Below, piece after piece: positions 1-4,406 of a stretch of DNA of 5,605 bases (position 1 is the first letter of the stretch; every line of letters starts with the position of its first letter). The stretch is from Thermoflexus sp. GTDB lineage: Bacteria; Chloroflexota; Anaerolineae; Thermoflexales; Thermoflexaceae. Made by a program: the position numbers and the translations under genes. The notes beneath the pieces are model-generated. The model saw only the letters and a list, made by a program, of their open reading frames with translations. It was not told the origin of the DNA and did not search any database. The stretch covers positions 1-5,605 of the forward strand of contig NZ_DAOUCJ010000019.1 of the NCBI RefSeq assembly GCF_034432235.1, given 5' to 3'.

Positions 1-486
1 ATGGGAGCGATAGCCCGCGGGGCCTTGGCGTTCCTGCTGATCGCCCTGATGGTCGCCGGGCCGGCCGCCCCCCGGCCGGCCCGGGCCCAGGAGCCCCAGC
101 CGCCCGGGTGTGAGTCGGGCAATCCCTCGGATGTGGGGTGTGAGACAGGCGGGGGCGGGACGCCCCCGCCCGGCCCGGGGCCGGCCCCTCCCCCGTGCGC
201 GCCCGGGGAGATCCGCCGGGTGGAGGTGGTAGAAGGGCCGTTCATGTTTGAAAACCGGTGCTTTGTGATCGTGCGGACGATCAATGCCTGCACCGGAGGA
301 TCGATGGGCGATCCGACCACCCGGTATGTGGACTGCCCGCAGCCCGGGAAGTCGGGCAACCCCTGTGTGGACGCGAACGGCCGCCCCCTCTTCTCCGTCG
401 GCCCGGACGGGATCGCCTGCGGGCGGGCGGGGGCTGTTGCTTCCATGCACCCCCGCTCCAGCCTACAAGGGATTGAGAAACTATAA
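1..486 (+). CDS. Small secreted cysteine-rich protein, function unknown
   Basis: The 161-residue frame begins with an ATG on the first base of the window, so an upstream start cannot be excluded. The N-terminus is nevertheless a complete-looking Sec signal peptide: a short basic n-region, a hydrophobic stretch at about residues 8-20, and a likely cleavage after ARA at residue 29. The mature part has eight cysteines (37, 47, 66, 87, 97, 112, 122, 140), an even number compatible with disulfides outside the cell, and a Gly/Pro-rich linker at about 50-68. A short beta-like stretch around residues 71-94 (EIRRVEVVEG, then FVIVRTI) follows the linker. I do not recognise a family. The segment SGNP occurs twice, near residues 39 and 118. 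The stop codon overlaps the -10 box of the next gene. The Pro-rich part could make the product an extended surface protein. The call as a real secreted gene is fairly good; its function is unknown. Confidence 0.65.
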   Translation: MGAIARGALAFLLIALMVAGPAAPRPARAQEPQPPGCESGNPSDVGCETGGGGTPPPGPGPAPPPCAPGEIRRVEVVEGPFMFENRCFVIVRTINACTGGSMGDPTTRYVDCPQPGKSGNPCVDANGRPLFSVGPDGIACGRAGAVASMHPRSSLQGIEKL

Positions 487-487
487 T
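482..487 (+). promoter_or_regulatory. Perfect TATAAT -10 box upstream of the GH99-like gene
   Basis: The hexamer TATAAT matches the sigma-70/SigA -10 consensus exactly and stands out in a very GC-rich surround. It predicts a transcript starting near 494 with a leader of about 40 bases. At a 16-18 base spacing there is no good -35 hexamer, and there is no TG extension. The TAA inside it is the stop codon of the preceding gene. Chance cannot be excluded, but the position fits a promoter. Confidence 0.55.
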
Positions 488-522
488 GGACACAACGCCC
501 TTCCCATAAGAGAAAGCTTTCC

Positions 523-527
523 GGAGG
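523..527 (+). promoter_or_regulatory. Ribosome binding site GGAGG that fixes the GH99-like start
   Basis: GGAGG stands five bases before the ATG at 533. The reading frame stays open upstream to an ATG at 284, but that extension lies within the preceding gene and before the promoter. The site therefore favours the 533 start, which also places a lipoprotein signal at the N-terminus. Confidence 0.75.
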
Positions 528-532
528 TCGCT

Positions 533-1858
533 ATGCGAGGCGCTGTCCCGGTCGCTCTGCTGGCCTTCCTGCTCTTCGGATGTGGGATGAATCCTCCCTC
601 TCCTTCCGCGTTCAAGGCCCAGCCGGAAGCCTTTTCGACCAGAGGGCCCAGCGAGCTGTCCTCCCGTTCCACCCTCATGCCCACGGGAACGGCTTCTCCC
701 CTTCCCACGGCCACTTCCACACCCCCGGCCTCGATGACGCCGGAGCGCCCGGCATCGCCGACCCGACCGCCTCGGCCTTCTGTGACCCCGACCGCCCCCC
801 GCCCGACCCGAACGCCAGGGCCCTCTCCGACGCCGGCCCCCACCCGCACGCCGGCACCCTCTCCGACCGCCGTTTCGAATCCCTCCACCCGCCCCCTCCA
901 TCCTCCCGCCCCCCGGCGGGTCCTGGCCAATTACTTCCCCTGGTATGACCCGGGCACCTGGTCCACCGGCTGCACGTCCGATGCGGATCAGCCCCGGGAT
1001 GGCGTCTACTCGTCCGATGATCCCGGGGTGATCGCCCGCCACATCGGCCAGGCCCGCGCCGCCGGCATCGATGGCTTCGCCGTCCACTGGTTCGCCCCCG
1101 GCAACCGCACGGATGGGAACCTCGAAAAAATCCTGAACCTCTCGCCCGAGGGCTTCTATTCGACGGTCACTTTCCTCTACCACATCCTCCCCGGAGCCAA
1201 TCAGCCCGGGGTGGTGGACGCGCTGCGTTACCTGATCTCGCGCCACACGGCCCACCCCCGATTCCTGCGAGTGGCCGGGCGGCCGGTGATCTTCTTCAGC
1301 GACATGTATCGCGTCCCCGACGCCGCCGGGAACCGACCGGCCTCCGATCAGGATGTGGCGACCGCCGTGGCCCGCTGGGCGGAGATCCGCCAGGCCGTGG
1401 ATCCCGATCACCACACATGGTGGATCGCTGAGGGGTTGAAGCCGGATTACCTCGCCGTCTTCGACGGCCTCTACGTCTACAAGATCGATCACGCCTGCTG
1501 CCCCACTGCCTACCGTGGGGCGCCGCGCTGGGCCGGATGGGTCCGGGACTGGGAACGCCGAACCGGCCAGCCCAAGCTCTGGGTCGGCACGGTGATGCCG
1601 GGATGGGATGACCTGAACTCGGCGCAGCCCCAGTGCGCCGACCTGCGGGTGAGCAGCGCCCCCTTCGCCCGGGACCGGGAGAACGGGGCTTACTACGCGC
1701 GGACATGGGAGGCCGTGCTGCCCACCCAGCCCGATCTGATCCTCATCCACTCCTTCAACGAGTGGGTGGAAGGATCCTACATCGAGCCCAGCGTCCGCTT
1801 CGGGGATCTCTACCTGCAGCTCACGGCGCAATGGGCAGCCCGATACCGGGGCCGATAG
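533..1858 (+). CDS. Lipoprotein with glycoside hydrolase family 99-like domain
   Basis: This 441-residue protein opens with a lipoprotein signal (hydrophobic residues 5-16, lipobox LFGC, lipidated Cys17). A Pro/Thr/Ser-rich linker follows at about residues 46-127, then a GH99-like domain from about 130 to 438. Family hallmarks are visible. NYFPWYD at 133-139 opens the barrel. VYSSDDPGVIARHIGQA at 158-174 matches the GH99 segment 'PYSSRDPxVLxxHM'. GIDGFAVHWFAPG at 178-190 is the next strand. SFNEWVEGSYIEP near the C-terminus carries Glu410 and Glu413, which align with the two catalytic-region glutamates of the GH99 'SFNEWHEGTQIE' motif. Known GH99 enzymes are endo-alpha-1,2-mannosidases or mannanases. 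Here the His between the two glutamates is Val, so mannan specificity is not assured. The product is probably tethered outside the membrane by a flexible stalk. Related WbsX-type domains in polysaccharide loci are an alternative subfamily. The family call is strong; the substrate is inferred. Confidence 0.85.
   Translation: MRGAVPVALLAFLLFGCGMNPPSPSAFKAQPEAFSTRGPSELSSRSTLMPTGTASPLPTATSTPPASMTPERPASPTRPPRPSVTPTAPRPTRTPGPSPTPAPTRTPAPSPTAVSNPSTRPLHPPAPRRVLANYFPWYDPGTWSTGCTSDADQPRDGVYSSDDPGVIARHIGQARAAGIDGFAVHWFAPGNRTDGNLEKILNLSPEGFYSTVTFLYHILPGANQPGVVDALRYLISRHTAHPRFLRVAGRPVIFFSDMYRVPDAAGNRPASDQDVATAVARWAEIRQAVDPDHHTWWIAEGLKPDYLAVFDGLYVYKIDHACCPTAYRGAPRWAGWVRDWERRTGQPKLWVGTVMPGWDDLNSAQPQCADLRVSSAPFARDRENGAYYARTWEAVLPTQPDLILIHSFNEWVEGSYIEPSVRFGDLYLQLTAQWAARYRGR
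803..874 (+). repeat. Two tandem 36-bp units encoding the Pro/Thr linker
   Basis: Residues 91-102 (PTRTPGPSPTPA) and 103-114 (PTRTPAPSPTAV) are near copies. The DNA is also similar over most of the unit (24 of the first 29 bases by eye), which suggests duplication within the linker rather than convergence alone. It lies in the stalk between the lipid anchor and the catalytic domain of the GH99-like lipoprotein. Confidence 0.6.
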
Positions 1859-1872
1859 GATCCAAGGCCGCA

Positions 1873-1881
1873 TGATATAAT
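1873..1881 (+). promoter_or_regulatory. Extended -10 promoter (TGATATAAT) for the MFS gene
   Basis: TG, one base, then TATAAT forms a perfect extended -10 element beginning 15 bases after the stop of the GH99-like gene. At a 17-base spacing the -35 position is not consensus, but an extended -10 can compensate. Transcription is expected near 1888, giving a leader of about 84 bases before the transporter start at 1972. It implies the transporter can be expressed independently of the gene before it. Confidence 0.65.
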
Positions 1882-1900
1882 CGGCTACAAAACGTCTACG

Positions 1901-1935
1901 GGGCAGCGGGGACGCCTTCGGGGACCCGCTGTCCC
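1901..1935 (+). promoter_or_regulatory. Leader hairpin upstream of the MFS gene
   Basis: In the predicted leader, 1904-1910 (CAGCGGG) pairs with 1925-1931 (CCCGCTG). GGG at 1901-1903 can extend the stem with CCC at 1933-1935 across one bulged base. Inside, CC-TTCG-GG (1915-1922) forms a small UUCG-capped stem. No run of T follows, so it is not a classical intrinsic terminator. It could affect RNA stability or translation, or be incidental to high GC. No known riboswitch is recognised. Confidence 0.35.
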
Positions 1936-1961
1936 TTGAAGGCCTCGCGAGAACATCCCTT

Positions 1962-1966
1962 GGAGG
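1962..1966 (+). promoter_or_regulatory. Ribosome binding site GGAGG that fixes the MFS start
   Basis: GGAGG lies five bases before the ATG at 1972. A TTG start at 1936 in the same frame would add 12 polar residues before the first membrane helix, and it overlaps the leader hairpin. The ATG with this site is preferred. Confidence 0.8.
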
Positions 1967-1971
1967 AACCC

Positions 1972-3249
1972 ATGCGCACACCATGGGCGGTCGCGGCGGT
2001 GCTGTTTGCGTTCATGCTGCTCCACCAAACCGACAAGCTCCTCCTGGGCCCTCTCACCACGGAGATCATGAATACGTTCCACATCGGGGAAGATCTCATG
2101 GGCCTGGCCTCCATGGCGGCGCTGCTGGTGGGCCTCTTCCTCTACCCGCTGTGGGGATACCTGGCCGATCGCTTCGCCCGCCCCTTCTTAATCGGGCTGG
2201 CCTCGTTGATCTGGGGCGCCACCACCTGGCTCAGCGCCCTCGCCCCCACCTACCCCCTCTTCCTGCTCACCCGCGCTTCCACCGGGATCGACGACAACGC
2301 CCATCCCGGCCTCTACAGCCTGATCTCCGATTACTTCGGCCCCCAGCTCCGCAGCCGCATCTACGGGTTCCTCCAGATGACCGGCCCCGTCGGGTATCTG
2401 ATGGGCGTGGCCCTGGCCCTCGGCCTCAAGGACCTCATCGGCTGGCGGGCCATCTATCTGATCACGGGCTTCCTGGGCATCCTCATGGCGCTTTTGATCT
2501 GGCGCACCATCCACGAGGTCCCCCGAGGGCACAGCGAGCCGGAGCTGGCCGCCCTCGCCGAGATCCCTTCCTACCGGTTCAACCTCGCGGAGGTCCGCGC
2601 GCTGCTGCGCAAGCCCACTTTCCTCTTCCTGGTCACCCAGGGGTTCTTTGGGGTCTTTCCGTGGAACGTGATCTCCTTCTGGTTCTTCCGCTACCTGGAA
2701 AAGGAGCGGGGTTACAGCAACGCCCAGATCTTCATCATTATGGCCTCCGCGGTGGTCGTGATGTCCCTGGGATACCTGGCCGGCGGGGCGATGGGTGACT
2801 GGCTGTTCCGGCGCACCCTGCGGGGACGCCTCATCGTCTCCATGGCCGGGGTGCTGGCCGGCGCCGTCCTGCTGGCGATCACGATGTCCATCCCTCCGCA
2901 GGCCTTCAGCGCCTTCTGGGCCATGGTGGTCCTCACCGCCTTCGCCATCCCCCTGGCCGCCCCCAACGTCCTGGCCACGGTCTTCGACATCAGCCCGCCG
3001 GAGATCCGGGGCTCCGCTCAGGCGCTGGAATCCTTCATCGAGGGAAGCGGCGCTTCCCTGGCCCCCTTCCTCACCGGCCTGCTGGCCGTGCGGACCTCCC
3101 TGCACACGGCCATCCTGACGATCTGCGTGGGGACCTGGCTCCTGTGCGGCTTCCTCTTCGCCCTGGCCATCTGGTCCGCTCCCCGGGACATCATGGCGCT
3201 GCGGGCGGAGCTCCGCGCCCGCGCCGCCCAGGCCGCTCCGGGATCCTGA
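1972..3249 (+). CDS. Major facilitator superfamily transporter, spinster-like
   Basis: This is a 425-residue inner-membrane protein with about twelve hydrophobic segments in two halves, separated by a polar loop at about residues 180-212. HQTDKLLLGPL at 18-28 in the first helix carries an Asp typical of the spinster-like branch. GYLADRFARP at 62-71 is the MFS loop 2-3 motif A. RASTGIDDNAHPG at 101-113 matches the helix-4 signature 'RGxxGxGE'. GGAMGDWLFRR at 271-281 is the matching loop in the second half, and PPEIRGSAQAL at 342-352 resembles the 'PPxxRGTA' segment of the same branch. The usual Glu in the helix-4 motif is replaced here by Asp-Asp. Length is normal for the family. The substrate cannot be told from sequence; spinster-like members are tied to lipids, sugars or organic anions. 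It has its own promoter, and proximity to the GH99-like gene does not prove sugar uptake. The family call is strong; the subfamily is moderate. Confidence 0.87.
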   Translation: MRTPWAVAAVLFAFMLLHQTDKLLLGPLTTEIMNTFHIGEDLMGLASMAALLVGLFLYPLWGYLADRFARPFLIGLASLIWGATTWLSALAPTYPLFLLTRASTGIDDNAHPGLYSLISDYFGPQLRSRIYGFLQMTGPVGYLMGVALALGLKDLIGWRAIYLITGFLGILMALLIWRTIHEVPRGHSEPELAALAEIPSYRFNLAEVRALLRKPTFLFLVTQGFFGVFPWNVISFWFFRYLEKERGYSNAQIFIIMASAVVVMSLGYLAGGAMGDWLFRRTLRGRLIVSMAGVLAGAVLLAITMSIPPQAFSAFWAMVVLTAFAIPLAAPNVLATVFDISPPEIRGSAQALESFIEGSGASLAPFLTGLLAVRTSLHTAILTICVGTWLLCGFLFALAIWSAPRDIMALRAELRARAAQAAPGS

Positions 3250-3305
3250 TCGGCCCGGGAAGGCATCGGCAACACGCACGGCTGGCGGATTGCGGAAAGC
3301 AAAAA

Positions 3306-3533
3306 TTGAATCAGGTGAAGAAGAGCTGCCACGATATGCTTGCAATCGCCGCCCCAGTCGTAGGGACAGGTGCAGGTCGCACCGGCAAGGGCCCCTTCAG
3401 GCCTGAGGGTGACGGTGACGCGGTAAGGCTCGTATTCGCTGCCCTGCACCTGCGCCGTGTACATGTCGCCGCGCAGGACCGCGCGCACAACGTGGCCGGC
3501 TCTGAAGTAGTTCACGCCCCGCGCCCAGGAGGA
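3306..3533 (-). pseudogene. Fragment of a SWIM zinc-finger protein gene
   Basis: About 76 residues read as a SWIM domain. They begin SSWARGVNYFRAGHVV, continue through GSEYEPYRVTVTL, and contain the zinc-binding CxCx(n)CxH pattern in CTCPYDWGGDCKHIVAALL (cysteines coded at about 3372-3374, 3366-3368 and 3342-3344; His at 3336-3338). SWIM domains bind zinc and are thought to mediate DNA or protein contacts. Family members normally have a short stretch before 'xxFARGxxYY' and a long continuation after 'LLxxIH'. Here the homology stops near LLHLIQ. The open frame then runs 232 bases antisense into the transporter gene (stop at 3018), which is unlikely to be real protein. The upstream part, reaching an ATG at 3630-3632 against the attC-like site, shows no family resemblance and no ribosome binding site. 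I infer a relic truncated at both ends. A short expressed product from 3632 is possible but less likely. Confidence 0.6.
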
Positions 3534-3632
3534 TAAGGGCAAAGTCGAGAACTTTCTCCAGACCGAGGAAGGGCAGAGGGTCTTTGGATGGAGGGGTGCG
3601 ATTGAGAGGGCAAACAGCTGCTCAGTGAACAT

Positions 3633-3694
3633 GCCTGACGACAAAGCTCAGCCGCGCCGCCGAAGGCGGCGTCGGCTGGAGCGAGTGGTTAGCC
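3633..3694 (-). other. Integron attC-like recombination site (59-base-element type)
   Basis: Read on the minus strand, the element runs from GGCTAAC (R'' box, 3688-3694, one mismatch to RYYYAAC) to GTCAGGC (R' box, 3633-3639, one mismatch to GTTRRRY). On the plus strand the core folds into 16 base pairs: 3646-3648 with 3680-3682, 3649-3654 with 3673-3678, and 3655-3661 with 3665-3671, with a GAA loop. T3672 and G3679 are bulged out on one arm. Bulged T and G on the bottom strand are the known orientation signals for integron integrase. The sequence closely resembles the aadA-cassette attC as I remember it, including the shared 15-base run AGCCGCGCCGCCGAA with only one added C. Total length of 62 bp is within the usual 57-140. 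The orientation places the cassette gene on the minus strand at higher coordinates, exactly where the lipoprotein gene ends. No other attC and no intI are seen here. A dispersed attC-like repeat is the alternative. Confidence 0.8.
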
Positions 3695-3744
3695 CGTCTA
3701 TCACGTATAAAAGCTCTTTGTAATCCGCTTCCCCGAACAGACTG

Positions 3745-4389
3745 TCACGGATACGCCGCCGGCGTGGGTGTGGGCAGCGGCGAGATGAAGGGTGGCGTCG
3801 CTTCTACAGGTGTGGGTGTGCGCACCGGCGGCGGGTAAGTCGGGGTCGGGAATGGTGTCGGCCAGGGCGTGGCTGTAGGAAATGGGGTGAGAAGCCGCTC
3901 CGGCGGCATTGTTGGCACCAACTCCGGTGTTCCGGAAAAGACGGCAGGCGTGGGATTCACAACCCCACCCTCACGAGTGAGATAGATTCTAATCTCGTTG
4001 GCGACAACCATACCTGTAGTGGGATCATAGGCTTGGGCAATCAATGCATAACTTCCCTCAAGAGGAAGATACACTGAGAGTCCAAAGTGTTGGGGATGGT
4101 TAGCCTGAATATCCGTTGTCCAGCGTGCACCTCCTTCTGTCACAAATTCAGCCTTTTCAAAGGTTATTTGGGAAGGCGGATAAGATAGCAGGGAAATTCC
4201 AAGGCCGCGAATATCCCTTTCACTACTCACAGTGATAGTCACTCCAATTGATTCCCCCCAGTGCACCGGCTCAGCTATCTCAATCTTGACACAAAGGCCT
4301 TTGTTACACCGCCAGCCAGTAGGTGCAGCACTTCCTCCACATCCCGCTAAAACAAGCATCAAAATCGCAAGCATCCATAGACGTTTCAT
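3745..4389 (-). CDS. Lipoprotein with beta-rich domain and Pro/Thr-rich C-terminal tail
   Basis: This 214-residue protein has a clear lipoprotein signal: MKRLW, a hydrophobic core, and lipobox LAGC with Cys17. Residues 33-137 alternate hydrophobic and polar residues as in an Ig-like beta-sandwich; VKIEIAEPVHWGESIGVTIT, ISLLSYPPSQITFEKAEF and YALIAQAYDP read as successive strands. Cys28 and Cys33 could form a small disulfide loop. Residues 145-214 are a low-complexity tail of repeated PTP/TPFPT units with no further domain, so the flexible part is at the free end rather than between anchor and domain. No specific family is recognised. The start is fixed by AAGGAGG five bases upstream. It follows the protease-like gene by 17 bases, so the two are probably co-transcribed. 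The attC-like site lies about 50 bases after its stop, in cassette orientation. Its GC content is visibly lower than that of the genes at 1-3249. Gene confidence is high; function is unknown. Confidence 0.8.
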   Translation of the reverse strand: MKRLWMLAILMLVLAGCGGSAAPTGWRCNKGLCVKIEIAEPVHWGESIGVTITVSSERDIRGLGISLLSYPPSQITFEKAEFVTEGGARWTTDIQANHPQHFGLSVYLPLEGSYALIAQAYDPTTGMVVANEIRIYLTREGGVVNPTPAVFSGTPELVPTMPPERLLTPFPTATPWPTPFPTPTYPPPVRTPTPVEATPPFISPLPTPTPAAYP

Positions 4390-4394
4390 CTTCG

Positions 4395-4401
4395 CCTCCT
4401 T
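4395..4401 (-). promoter_or_regulatory. Strong ribosome binding site AAGGAGG of the lipoprotein gene
   Basis: AAGGAGG, complementary to the 16S rRNA 3' end, lies five bases before the ATG whose first base is 4389. It falls entirely in the 17-base gap after the stop of the preceding gene, which supports translation from a shared message. Confidence 0.8.
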
Positions 4402-4406
4402 CGCCC

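Larger units (their letters stand above)
3250..3744. other. Region without an intact gene: gene debris and an attC-like site
   Basis: Nearly 500 bases separate the converging transporter and lipoprotein genes. The region holds a fragment of a SWIM zinc-finger gene (minus strand), about 100 bases (3534-3632) with no convincing content, the attC-like hairpin, and about 50 bases (3695-3744) in which I see nothing definite. No T-tailed intrinsic terminator is visible for either converging unit. Such a mix of broken genes and a recombination site suggests a rearranged junction. Confidence 0.6.

Noticed and set aside
284..532. Upstream extension of the GH99-like frame
   Set aside because: It overlaps the previous gene, has no signal sequence, and would bury the lipoprotein signal that starts at 533.
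1936..1971. TTG start extending the transporter by 12 residues
   Set aside because: The ATG at 1972 has GGAGG at ideal spacing and places the first membrane helix at the N-terminus. The TTG has no such site and lies by the leader hairpin.
281..1984. Long minus-strand open frame of 567 codons opposite the GH99-like gene
   Set aside because: Arg/Gly-rich, low-complexity translation with no domain. It lies antisense to a gene with clear family motifs and is typical of GC-rich shadow frames.
3018..3305. Continuation of the SWIM-fragment frame antisense into the transporter gene
   Set aside because: Resemblance to SWIM proteins ends near 3306. The rest is antisense to the conserved C-terminal part of the transporter.
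2188..3345. Minus-strand open frame of 385 codons opposite the transporter
   Set aside because: The translation is polar and Gly/Gln/Asp-rich without motifs, and the plus strand encodes a convincing MFS protein.
3646..3682. The GC-rich hairpin as an intrinsic terminator of the converging genes
   Set aside because: There is no T tract after the stem on either strand, and the bulged bases and flanking core boxes fit an attC site better.
3706..3711. TATAAA on the plus strand next to the attC-like site
   Set aside because: No matching -35 hexamer and no plus-strand gene downstream.
4099..4105. A second GTTAGCC resembling an attC core box
   Set aside because: It lies within the lipoprotein coding sequence and has no hairpin or partner box nearby, so it is a chance heptamer.
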